A stretch of DNA of 16,171 nt from contig JAJYWG010000252.1 of assembly GCA_021791615.1 (NCBI GenBank), positions 1-16,171 on the forward strand. Direction: 5' to 3'. Source of the stretch: Actinomycetes bacterium (GTDB taxonomy: Bacteria > Actinomycetota > Acidimicrobiia > Acidimicrobiales > RAAP-2). The translations under genes and the position numbers were made by a program. Positions 1 through 7,413 of this stretch are shown in pieces (within the stretch, counting starts at the first letter, position 1; every line of letters starts with the position of its first letter). The notes under the pieces are model-generated. The model did not search any database, was not told the origin of the DNA, and worked only from the letters and a program-made list of their open reading frames with translations.

Positions 1-32
1 CCGAACACCGCCAACAGCCCTGGATCGTCCAC
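1..32 (-). CDS. possible 5' end of an unknown protein running off the left edge
   Basis: On the minus strand a GTG at 32-30 opens a reading frame beginning M-D-D-P-G-L-L-A-V-F that continues past the window edge. A purine-rich stretch, GAGAGGGG, lies a few bases upstream and could serve as a ribosome-binding site. Only about ten codons are visible, so neither function nor reality can be judged. The gene would be divergent from the secreted protein that begins at 297. Confidence 0.2.
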   Translation of the reverse strand, partial: MDDPGLLAVF

Positions 33-296
33 CGTGTCCCCTCTCTCGAGCGTCGACTTTGGGCGGCAACGCTACGCCGAGAGGGCACCGACGGCGGGTG
101 GCTACCCACACGAAACAGCGAGGAGCCCACTTGCCACGTGGTCGCCCGACGAGTGGCACGCTCCGACGAGGACTGGCAGTGTGAGGAGGTGCAGGCGCGC
201 GCACGGCAGGGGGGGGATCGGATGCGCAGGACTCAAGCACCGTGACCTTGCCGGCCGGCTCGGGAGCAATGGCCAGAAGCAATTGAGGACGCAGTT
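33..296. other. intergenic region without a supported gene
   Basis: I find no convincing coding region here. Short open frames exist on both strands, but they have no recognisable motifs. An imperfect hairpin is visible: CCCTCTC at 39-45 pairs with GAGAGGG at 79-85, and GCGT at 50-53 pairs with ACGC at 74-77. It could be a regulatory or terminator structure but has no T-run. A possible ribosome-binding site, GAGGA at 285-289, precedes the GTG at 297. Confidence 0.5.
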
Positions 297-2399
297 GTGG
301 ACATGCGTCCATCCCGATGGCCGACGGTGGGCCAGGTGAGCCACGGGACCTCCACTCCGAGGTCCGGCGCGCCGATGAAGGCCGCCGCGACACGGTTCCG
401 GGCAACCGGCGCGGTACTGATCAAGGCCATGGTGGCGGTAGGAATTGCGCTCGTGTTCGTGGCTGCATCGGTACCCTCGGGCTCGGGCGCGGCCGCGCCA
501 GTCTCCACCGCCGCTCGAATGACGGCCTCCGCGAAAGCCATCCCGGCGGCAGCGCTCGCCGCAGTGTCGTGCCCGTCGGCTTCCACATGCGTCGCCGTCG
601 GAGGGATGGGTGGGCTCATCGTGAGCCACGACGGCGGGGCGTCCTGGGTGGAGGCCAGCGTGCCGACTGGCCACCTGCTCTACGGCGTCTCTTGCGCAAA
701 CCCGTCGTGGTGCGCGGCGGTAGGCGACGGCGGGGCGATCGTCGTGACCTCCGACGGTGGAGCGAGCTGGGCGGCAGCGGCGTCGGGGACCGCATCGACC
801 CTCGACACGGTCTCGTGTCCTGCACCCGGCCACTGCGTGGCCGCCGGTGCCGTCGTCGTGGTCACGACGACCACAGGGTTCTCTTGGCACGTGGTCACCT
901 CGACCGCCGGTACGACGTACTCGGCTGTGACGTGCGTGACGGCCGACACATGCCAGGCTTCGGACTTCGCCACCAACACGTACGCCACTTCCGACTTCGG
1001 CGCGTCCTGGCGAGTTGACCCGACCGAGGTGCCGGCACTCCTCGGCATCGATGCACTCTCCTGCCCGACGTTGTTGCAATGCTGGGTGGTTGGGCAGGTG
1101 GGCACCATCGAGTCGACGACCGACGCCGGTGTCGCCTGGGCGTCTCAATCCGCTCCTCTCCAGGTCGATCTCCACGGCCTTGCATGTCCGTCGGTGACGA
1201 TCTGTGTCGCGGTCGGCGACCAAGGCGAGATCGAACGGACCACCAGCGGCGGCGCCGTGTGGCAGTCCGTGGCGTCGGGGACGGGCCAGACGCTCGACGC
1301 CGTGAGCTGCCCGGACACAGCCCACTGCGTAGCGGTCGGAGCCGGCGGGACCGTCGTGACCTCGACAGACGGAGGCACGACATGGGTGGCCCGAGCGGGA
1401 CCACCCGCGTCGAGCTCGCCACTCAGGGTCCTCGTGGCCGGCGATTCGGTGGCCGGCTCACTTGCGCTCGGCCTCGACACCAACGCGACCGCCTACGGCA
1501 TGGTCGTGCAAAACGCGGGCCTCGACGGCTGCAGCCTCGCCGAGGGCGGTCCGATTGTCGTGCACGGGACACAGTTCCCGGTCACGGGGGCGTGTGCGTC
1601 GGCGACAGGCTGGCAGTCCATTTACGCGGGTGCAGTGGCGAGCTTCCATCCTGACATCTCGATGCTCCTGGTCGGCGCATGGGACGTCGCGACACGGTGG
1701 TACGACGGCGCGTGGCGGGCGCCGGGGGACCCGGTCTTCGACGCGTACCTCGCCACTCAGATGCAAACTGCCGTGTCGATCCTCTCCTCCGACGGCGGCA
1801 AGGTGGCGGTGCTCACCACTCCGTACTTCCGCCCGGCCGACATCGCGCCGCCGTCCGGTCCCGGATTCGACGTCTGCGGTACGGGGCCGTACCTGTGGTG
1901 CGAGCAAGAGCCCAGCCGCGTCAACGCCTACAACACGCTCCTGCGCCAAGTTGCTGCGGCGAACCCGGGCACGGTCGACCTGATCGACCTCAATGCCAAG
2001 CTCGATCCAGGAGGCGCGTACGCCGCGGTCATCGACGGGGTCAATGTGCGGGCGGCGGACGGGGACCACATTTCCTACCCTGGCGCAGACTGGCTCGCGC
2101 CCTGGCTCATGCCCCAGCTCACTGCCTACTACGCTGACGCCCGCCTTGGCCTCGACGGCTACCTCGAAGGGGCGGCCGACGGCGGGGTGTTCGCGTTCGG
2201 CGACGCGGTGTTCGACGGGTCGATGGGTGGTGCGCGCCTCGACGCGCCGGTCGTGGGGATGGCCACCACCCCGACAGGTGGCGGGTACTGGGAGGTGGCG
2301 GCCGACGGCGGGGTGTTCGCGTTCGGCGACGCGGTGTTCGACGGGTCGATGGGTGGTGCGCGCCTCGACGCGCCGGTCGTGGGGATGATGAGGGCCTGA
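297..2399 (+). CDS. secreted modular protein: Ycf48/BNR-like repeats, SGNH-hydrolase-like domain, FAFGD repeats
   Basis: This is a 700-residue exported protein if GTG 297 is the start, which has GAGGA seven bases upstream. ATG 375 would instead give a classic signal peptide, K-rich then hydrophobic up to about residue 65 of the long form, so the start is unsettled. Residues about 80-370 contain seven units, each with a C-x5-C pair followed by AVG or similar and a DGG-x-W type turn, like the seven-bladed Ycf48/BNR propellers. Residues about 377-625 look like an SGNH hydrolase: GDSVAGS near 381-387 (block I Ser), GLDGCS, and DGDH near 588-591 (catalytic Asp-x-x-His). The usual block III Gly-x-Asn is replaced by VGAWD. 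The C-terminus holds two 42-residue repeats ([19 protein letters not shown]), 91 bp of which are identical in DNA. The substrate is unknown; an acyl ester on surface glycans is a guess. It converges with the membrane glycosyltransferase gene. Confidence 0.8.
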   Translation: MDMRPSRWPTVGQVSHGTSTPRSGAPMKAAATRFRATGAVLIKAMVAVGIALVFVAASVPSGSGAAAPVSTAARMTASAKAIPAAALAAVSCPSASTCVAVGGMGGLIVSHDGGASWVEASVPTGHLLYGVSCANPSWCAAVGDGGAIVVTSDGGASWAAAASGTASTLDTVSCPAPGHCVAAGAVVVVTTTTGFSWHVVTSTAGTTYSAVTCVTADTCQASDFATNTYATSDFGASWRVDPTEVPALLGIDALSCPTLLQCWVVGQVGTIESTTDAGVAWASQSAPLQVDLHGLACPSVTICVAVGDQGEIERTTSGGAVWQSVASGTGQTLDAVSCPDTAHCVAVGAGGTVVTSTDGGTTWVARAGPPASSSPLRVLVAGDSVAGSLALGLDTNATAYGMVVQNAGLDGCSLAEGGPIVVHGTQFPVTGACASATGWQSIYAGAVASFHPDISMLLVGAWDVATRWYDGAWRAPGDPVFDAYLATQMQTAVSILSSDGGKVAVLTTPYFRPADIAPPSGPGFDVCGTGPYLWCEQEPSRVNAYNTLLRQVAAANPGTVDLIDLNAKLDPGGAYAAVIDGVNVRAADGDHISYPGADWLAPWLMPQLTAYYADARLGLDGYLEGAADGGVFAFGDAVFDGSMGGARLDAPVVGMATTPTGGGYWEVAADGGVFAFGDAVFDGSMGGARLDAPVVGMMRA
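2171..2387 (+). repeat. perfect 91-bp direct repeat within the secreted protein gene
   Basis: Bases 2171-2261 and 2297-2387 are identical, with a period of 126 bp (42 codons). They encode the repeat core [19 protein letters not shown] plus [10 protein letters not shown]. The lack of any synonymous difference indicates a very recent duplication or gene conversion. The reading frame ends four codons after the second copy. Confidence 0.9.
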
Positions 2400-2460
2400 G
2401 GGCCGCCGAGCCTCGATCCACCGAAGAGCGCCGGTCGGCTGGACTCTCGGAGAGCGCTCG

Positions 2461-4299
2461 TCATCCGGTCGGCTTGGGGAGGGAGACCTTTCGCGCCGGG
2501 ACGACGGCATCGAGCACCCCGAGCGCCACGACTCGGTAGGGGACTGCACGGCTACGGAGGAACGCTTCGAACTGTGCCTGGGTGTAGCCGCCCGGACCGG
2601 TCTCAGGGTTGGAAAAGGCAGCCGAGGCCTGGGGGATCTTCGTGGGCGCGAAGAACAGCCAGGCTGGGTCCGGTGCTCGTGCGACCTTCGCGGCCATCGC
2701 CGGCCATCGGACGACGTCGAGCGGCGATGGGCTCACTGTCACCTGGCCGGGGTCCAAGAAGTCCAGCGTGTAGGCGATCCAGTAGTCGCCGTACGCATAG
2801 CGGATGTGGTGGCTCGCCATGGCATGTGCCGATTGGCGCCCGGCAGCATTCGGGTCCGTCCAGTGCGACAAGAACGACCGCGGCGTCGCGGGTATTCCTG
2901 CAGTCGAAGCGCCGGCCATGGTGAGGACCAGTGCGCCGGCCAATGCGACCGCTGCCACGGGGACGACTATGCGCTCTTGGAGCGCACGTCGCACAGGCGC
3001 CCCCGAGGCGCGGTGGATCCGTCCGGCGGCAGCCAATGCGTCGGCCCAGCCGCTCTCGTGGAGCGATCGGGAATCGAAGACCGGCCCCGCCAGGCTCAAG
3101 GCCAAGAACGCGGCCAACAGCGGCGGGAGGTACACGCCGTAGCGCCCGTCGATCCAGTACCCCGAAGACGGGATGGCGCTGTAGATGAAAGGAAAGGCCA
3201 CGATGCCCGCCGCCAATCCTGCCATTGGAATTGCTCGGTAGCCGGTGCGGGCAGCCCACACGCACCGCACGATCGCGACAGCGATCAATGCTGCGAGGAC
3301 CCCGAAGAGCACCTCGCCCACCGTGTCGCCACCCACCCACGCGCCGCCGGGCACCACGCGGGTGCCAAGCTGGATGGGAAGCATTTCGTGGAAGAACACC
3401 ATGAGGCGGTAGCCGTACCCTTGGCCGGGGGTCGAGGGGAGCGAGCTGGTGCGCAGCGATGCGAAGCCCGTGTGGATGTTGGTGTACAGCCACGGCAGCG
3501 CGCCGACCACCACTCCCGAGAGCGTCAATAGGGCGGGCCGCCAGCCGATGCGCCGGCTCCACCGGGTACCCTTGTCGGAGAGCCGGCTCCACGAGGTCAC
3601 CACGATGATGCCGACCGGCGCGGCAAAATATGCGATCTCGGGCGACGCCCACCATCCGAGCCCCGCAGAAAGGCCGAGCACCGCGTACGTGGCCGCTGTC
3701 GGTCTCGGCCGGTGGAGCCGAAGCGCGCAGAGCACCAAGACCAGGCCGCAGCACACTGCGAGCTGGCGGAAACCGTTCTCCCGGACCGAGTTCCAAATCC
3801 CGGCGTACGACCATACCCAGGCGACGGCACCGCTCACGGCGGCAAGGCGGGGGTTGCGCGTCGCTTCGTGGACGATGGCCGCTACGACCACTGCCGATAT
3901 CGTCGAGATGAGCGCGGCCGTGCCATTGAGGCCCATCGGGCCGCCGTTCACCGTGCGGAGAACGGCGGCGACCACGTAGGACTCGGCACCCCCGTACTGC
4001 TGACCCCAGTAGAACGTTCCGAGGTGCCCGCTCAAGTACCCGCGCGCCATCAAACCGACGACCGCCTCGTCGCTGTTGAGCGGGAGGTGGGCCAGGAGCC
4101 ACGCACGCAGCATGAGGCCATAGACAAGCGCGGCTGCGACAACGACGAACGTGATGACCCGTCCCAGTGGCGAGGAGGTGGCGGACCCCCGTCGTGCGTG
4201 TCGAGGTGCCCCCGATCGCGGTCCCCAGCTCCGGAGCGGACCCCCGCCCCGCAGCGGACCCCCACCCGGTGTGACGGCCTTTCTTGTCGCTGCTGGCAC
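2461..4299 (-). CDS. multi-pass membrane GT-C family glycosyltransferase-like protein
   Basis: I place the start at GTG 4299 because AAGGAG lies five bases upstream on the minus strand, giving 612 residues. The frame stays open further upstream but runs through a tandem repeat and into the divergent iolE gene. The N-terminus (1-47) is Gly/Arg/Pro-rich and cytoplasmic in character. The first hydrophobic helix (about 48-70) is followed by LNSDEA, whose Asp77-Glu78 sits where GT-C enzymes (PMT/ArnT-like, using lipid-linked sugar donors) carry their catalytic or metal acidic pair. The next segment, GTFYWGQQYGG, is typical of this group. Many further hydrophobic helices extend to about residue 470, then a soluble C-terminal domain follows. 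By family analogy it would transfer a sugar outside the membrane, but donor and acceptor cannot be read from the sequence. It converges on the SGNH-containing secreted protein with a 61-bp gap. Confidence 0.8.
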   Translation of the reverse strand: MPAATRKAVTPGGGPLRGGGPLRSWGPRSGAPRHARRGSATSSPLGRVITFVVVAAALVYGLMLRAWLLAHLPLNSDEAVVGLMARGYLSGHLGTFYWGQQYGGAESYVVAAVLRTVNGGPMGLNGTAALISTISAVVVAAIVHEATRNPRLAAVSGAVAWVWSYAGIWNSVRENGFRQLAVCCGLVLVLCALRLHRPRPTAATYAVLGLSAGLGWWASPEIAYFAAPVGIIVVTSWSRLSDKGTRWSRRIGWRPALLTLSGVVVGALPWLYTNIHTGFASLRTSSLPSTPGQGYGYRLMVFFHEMLPIQLGTRVVPGGAWVGGDTVGEVLFGVLAALIAVAIVRCVWAARTGYRAIPMAGLAAGIVAFPFIYSAIPSSGYWIDGRYGVYLPPLLAAFLALSLAGPVFDSRSLHESGWADALAAAGRIHRASGAPVRRALQERIVVPVAAVALAGALVLTMAGASTAGIPATPRSFLSHWTDPNAAGRQSAHAMASHHIRYAYGDYWIAYTLDFLDPGQVTVSPSPLDVVRWPAMAAKVARAPDPAWLFFAPTKIPQASAAFSNPETGPGGYTQAQFEAFLRSRAVPYRVVALGVLDAVVPARKVSLPKPTG

Positions 4300-4358
4300 C
4301 CGTGCTCCTTGCCGTCGCCACCGGTCCTGCCCCCGTCCCCCGCCCGCAAGCGAGCCCC

Positions 4359-4430
4359 GAGCCCACTCCCGCACCCGAGCCCACTCCCGCACCCGAGCCA
4401 ACTCCCGCACCCGAGCCAACTCCCGCACCC
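4359..4430. repeat. four tandem copies of an 18-bp unit
   Basis: The unit GAGCCCACTCCCGCACCC occurs at 4359-4376 and 4377-4394. The variant with GAGCCAACTC occurs at 4395-4412 and 4413-4430. The array lies in the 234-bp gap between the divergent glycosyltransferase and iolE genes, upstream of both chosen starts. It is open in several frames because 18 is a multiple of three, so it produces artificial low-complexity peptides. Confidence 0.95.
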
Positions 4431-4533
4431 CGCTCCGGCATGAAAGAGTAGGGGCATACCGACGAATGCGGACAGTCGCCGTACCGGGGAGAGCCAGCCG
4501 GCGCCGCGCCGACGGCGCGTCGCCAACGCACCG

Positions 4534-5418
4534 GTGAGCTTCGGAGTGTTTGAGCTCACCGCCAGCCAACCTCCCCTCGTCTTGCCCGACCGCCTCTTGG
4601 ACCTCGTCGTCGAGGCGGGGTACGAGGGGATCGACCTCGGCCCCGTGGGCTACCTGGGCGATGCCGCCGCGCTCGGGCAACGCCTCGAGAGCCGCGGCAT
4701 CGGCTTGGCCGGCGGGTGGATGGCGATGACCATGAGCGACGAGGGCCTCTTCGACGAGGAGATGGCGGCACTCGACCAAGTGCTCGATCTGTTCGACGCG
4801 GCACCCGCCTCCGAGCCGGCCTTCCGTCCCAAACCGACGCTCGCCGACGCCGGATCCCCGCAGAGTCGAGACCACCTCGGGGGACGCACGTCCAACTGCG
4901 CATTGGACGCGCCGGCATGGTCAGCGTTGGTGTCCCGGCTTGAAAGGGCGGCCGAACGGGTCCGCCGGCGCGGCTTCGAACCGACGTTCCACCACCACTT
5001 GGGGACCTACGTGGAGACCCCCGACGAGATCGAGCGCCTCCTCGAGGATACCGACATCGGCCTGTGTCTCGACACCGGACATCTGCTCGCTGCCGGTGGT
5101 GATCCGGTGGAGCTCTTCGGGCGATGGGAAGGGCGGATCAACCACCTGCACCTGAAGGACTGCCACCGAGCGGTGGTCGCGCGGGTCGTGGCAAGCGACG
5201 GACCGGTCCGGGCCATCTGGTCTGACCGAGCGTTTTGCGCACTCGGCTCCGGTGACCTCGACGTCGAGGGTCTCCTCGGTGCCATCCGGTCATCGTCCTA
5301 CTCAGGGTGGCTCGTGATAGAACAGGACGTGATCCCCGGTCCGACCGATCGGCCCGAGACGATCGCCGACGAGCAACGGGCCAACTTGGAGTGCCTGCGG
5401 CGGCACGGTCTGCCGTGA
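4534..5418 (+). CDS. iolE: sugar phosphate isomerase/epimerase family protein, probable inosose (2-keto-myo-inositol) dehydratase
   Basis: This is a 294-residue single-domain TIM barrel of the xylose-isomerase-like (AP endonuclease 2) family. It opens with GVFELT and has AGYEGIDLG at 28-36. A triple His at 153-155 is followed by GTYVET, a combination I associate with IolE-type dehydratases. Then come LDTGH at 179-183, HLHLKD at 204-209 and VIEQD at 261-265; acidic and His residues at these positions normally bind the divalent metal. IolE converts scyllo-inosose to 3D-trihydroxycyclohexane-1,2-dione in the cytoplasm. Sequence alone could also fit the related isomerase IolI, but being first in a run with iolG, iolB and iolD favours IolE. 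The GTG start has no clear ribosome-binding site; a GC hairpin (CGCGCC-GAC-GGCGCG, 4505-4519) lies just before it. Its stop overlaps the iolG start. Confidence 0.8.
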   Translation: MSFGVFELTASQPPLVLPDRLLDLVVEAGYEGIDLGPVGYLGDAAALGQRLESRGIGLAGGWMAMTMSDEGLFDEEMAALDQVLDLFDAAPASEPAFRPKPTLADAGSPQSRDHLGGRTSNCALDAPAWSALVSRLERAAERVRRRGFEPTFHHHLGTYVETPDEIERLLEDTDIGLCLDTGHLLAAGGDPVELFGRWEGRINHLHLKDCHRAVVARVVASDGPVRAIWSDRAFCALGSGDLDVEGLLGAIRSSSYSGWLVIEQDVIPGPTDRPETIADEQRANLECLRRHGLP

Positions 5419-6434
5419 GCCGCCCATCGCTGCCGGCGGCTCTCCTCGGGGCCGGGCACATAGGGATGCTCCACGCCCGGCACCTTGCCGGCGGTGCCGG
5501 AGGGTTTCGCTTGGAGCTGGTCGCCGATCCCGATGCTGCTGCCCGCCAACGGGTGGCGACCGAACTGGCGGTGCCGACCGTCGAAGACTGGCGCGCCGTC
5601 GTCGAGGACCCTCGCATCGCGGCCGTCGTCGTCAGCTCGGGCACCCCATTCCACTTCGAGCAGGTGATGGCAGCGCTGGAAGCAGGCAAGCACGTCTTGT
5701 GCGAGAAGCCCCTTGCCCCGACCCTGGGCGAGATCGACCAGATCTCCTACGCCGCGGCGCAGAGCGGCACGGTGCTCCAAGTGGGGATGCACCGCCGCTT
5801 CGACCGCCACTTCCGGGCGCTCCATGACACCGTGAGGTCCGGCAAGATCGGGCGGCCTCTGCTGGTGCGCATCAGCTCCCGGGATCCGGAGCCGGCGCCG
5901 CCTGGCTACCCGCGGAGCCCCGGCGGGATCTTCATCGATTCGGCGATCCACGATTTCGACGTCGTGCGGTTCCTCCTGGACGAGGAGGTGGTCGAGGTGT
6001 CGAGCATGGGGGCGTTCCTGGTGGACCCGATCGCCGAAGAGGCCGGCGATCACGACACCGCGGTGACGCTGCTGCGCTTCGCGTCCGGAGCGCTCGGCGC
6101 GCTCGACAATTGCCGGCTCTCCGTCCAAGGGTACGACCAGCGAGCCGAAGTGCACGGGAGTGCCGGGATGGCCGCCGTCGAGAACCCCACAACGCTCGCG
6201 CTGCGGGTCGCCGATGCCGATGGCATCTGCCGCCCTCCGCCCCCTGCGTACTTCATCGAGCGGTACACGCCCGCGTACCACGACGAGGTGGTGGCCTTTC
6301 GCGAGGCCATCGACGGCGCGCCGGTGCCGGTGACGGTTGCCGACGGCCGGGCAGCGCTGCAGCTCGCACTGGCGGCTTTTCGGAGCATCGAGGAGCACCG
6401 ACCGGTGCGGTCGGACGAAGTGCAGGCCGACTGA
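5415..6434 (+). CDS. iolG: Gfo/Idh/MocA family oxidoreductase, probable inositol 2-dehydrogenase
   Basis: I start this gene at GTG 5415, whose GTGA overlaps the iolE stop; this gives 339 residues and places the Rossmann motif LGAGHIG at the N-terminus as the family requires. Features in order: GAGHIG at 12-17 (NAD binding), acidic D38/D40 after the second strand, GTPFHFEQ at 76-83, the EKP motif with Lys98, and D175-x3-H179 in FIDSAIHD. Lys98, Asp175 and His179 correspond to the Lys-Asp-His catalytic set of inositol dehydrogenases. The enzyme oxidises myo-inositol to scyllo-inosose with NAD+, supplying the substrate for IolE encoded just upstream. The stop/start overlap implies translational coupling. 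Gfo/Idh/MocA enzymes vary in substrate (other inositols, sugars), so the exact isomer is inferred from the operon rather than seen. Confidence 0.85.
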   Translation: MSRPSLPAALLGAGHIGMLHARHLAGGAGGFRLELVADPDAAARQRVATELAVPTVEDWRAVVEDPRIAAVVVSSGTPFHFEQVMAALEAGKHVLCEKPLAPTLGEIDQISYAAAQSGTVLQVGMHRRFDRHFRALHDTVRSGKIGRPLLVRISSRDPEPAPPGYPRSPGGIFIDSAIHDFDVVRFLLDEEVVEVSSMGAFLVDPIAEEAGDHDTAVTLLRFASGALGALDNCRLSVQGYDQRAEVHGSAGMAAVENPTTLALRVADADGICRPPPPAYFIERYTPAYHDEVVAFREAIDGAPVPVTVADGRAALQLALAAFRSIEEHRPVRSDEVQAD

Positions 6435-6483
6435 GGCCGGCATGGCCTTTCGGGGAGCGGAGCGCAGCGGGAACAATGGTGCG

Positions 6484-7413
6484 ATGACAAAAGGACCGAG
6501 TGGGAACCCAGCACACGTCAGCGCGGCGGCTCGCGTCGACCTCCACCGCCCCGCCGGCACGCTCGCATCGCCGCCATGGGCGCTGGAGCTGACCCAGGGA
6601 ACGGCCCAATGGTCATGGGTGTCGCTGCGCGTGCTCGAGCTCGAACCCGGTGGCGAGCACGAGCTGGAGAGCGGGGGCGAGGAGCTCTTGGTCCTCCCGC
6701 TCACCGGTTCCTGTGAGGTGTCCTGCGACGGCGAGACCGTGGTCCTCGCCGGCCGGACGGACGTGTTCGCAGGCCCCTCCGATTTCACTTATGTCCCGAG
6801 GGATGCGCACCTGACGATCTCCAGCGAGCGAGGCGGCCGTTTCGCGTTGCCCGGAGCGCTCGCCGATGAGCGCCTGGAGTTCCGGCGGCAGCCGAGTGAG
6901 CGCACCCCGGTCGAGCTCCGAGGTGCCGGACGGGCGTCCCGTCGGGTGGTCAACTACTGCATGGCCGAGACGTTCGATGCCGACCACCTCTTGGTGTGCG
7001 AAGTCGTGACCCCTTCGGGCAACTGGTCGTCGTACCCTCCGCACAAGCACGACGTGACAGGCCCAGGGGAAGTGCCACTCGAAGAGCTCTACTACTTCGA
7101 AGTCGCCGGAGGACCGGGCGGGCCGGGGTTCGCGTACCAGCAGGTCTACGGCACCGAGGACCGGCCGATCGAGCTCCTGGCGAGAGTGGGCACCGGCGAC
7201 GTCGTGCTCATCCCCCACGGCTACCACGGGCCCTCGATGGCCCCTCCCGGTTACGACCTCTACTACCTCAACGTGATGGCCGGCCCCTGCGGTCGCCAGT
7301 GGCTGGCGTGCGACGACCCCCGGCACGCCTGGGTGCGGGGCACGTGGGAGGGCCAGGAAGTGGACGAACGCCTGGTGACACGCGCCGGCGACGAGACGGG
7401 AGATCCCCGTTGA
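6484..7413 (+). CDS. iolB: 5-deoxy-glucuronate isomerase
   Basis: This is a 309-residue bicupin protein of the IolB/KduI-like family. Visible hallmarks are SSYPPHKHD at 182-190 (His187 and His189 as probable metal ligands), EELYYFE at 200-206, VLIPHGYHG at 241-249 with two more His, and YYLNVMAG at 260-267. These are characteristic of IolB, which isomerises 5-deoxy-D-glucuronate to 2-deoxy-5-keto-D-gluconate. ATG 6484 is the most likely start; an in-frame ATG at 6442 would add 14 residues, and neither has a strong ribosome-binding site. The gene follows iolG after 49 bp and its stop overlaps the TTG start of iolD. Its order before iolD does not match the reaction order, which is normal for iol operons. 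Confidence 0.93.
   Translation: MTKGPSGNPAHVSAAARVDLHRPAGTLASPPWALELTQGTAQWSWVSLRVLELEPGGEHELESGGEELLVLPLTGSCEVSCDGETVVLAGRTDVFAGPSDFTYVPRDAHLTISSERGGRFALPGALADERLEFRRQPSERTPVELRGAGRASRRVVNYCMAETFDADHLLVCEVVTPSGNWSSYPPHKHDVTGPGEVPLEELYYFEVAGGPGGPGFAYQQVYGTEDRPIELLARVGTGDVVLIPHGYHGPSMAPPGYDLYYLNVMAGPCGRQWLACDDPRHAWVRGTWEGQEVDERLVTRAGDETGDPR

Noticed and set aside
102..1325. Long minus-strand open frame (407 codons) opposite the first secreted protein
   Set aside because: It lies opposite a gene with clear repeats and a signal peptide, has Arg/Gly/His-rich nonsense composition and no motif. It is a by-product of high GC content.
2400..2460. Terminator between the convergent secreted protein and glycosyltransferase genes
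   Set aside because: GAGCGC (2426-2431) and GCGCTC (2454-2459) can pair, but the loop is 22 bases and no T-run follows on either strand, so it is too weak to annotate.
1458..2549. Minus-strand open frame opposite the SGNH domain
   Set aside because: It shows duplicated peptides only because the plus-strand gene has a 91-bp repeat; it has no domain of its own.
4505..4519. CGCGCC-GAC-GGCGCG hairpin upstream of iolE considered as an operator or terminator
   Set aside because: A three-base loop and pure GC stem are easily found by chance at this composition. There is no T-run, and no known inositol regulator site is recognised. Noted only within the iolE entry.
2603..4531. Second minus-strand open frame of 642 codons overlapping the glycosyltransferase
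   Set aside because: It is the neighbouring frame of the membrane protein, with Arg/Pro-rich composition and no hydrophobic helices.
4300..4875. N-terminal extension of the glycosyltransferase to 804 residues
   Set aside because: The extension reads through the 18-bp array and overlaps iolE on the other strand. GTG 4299 has AAGGAG at ideal spacing and is followed directly by the expected first helix region.
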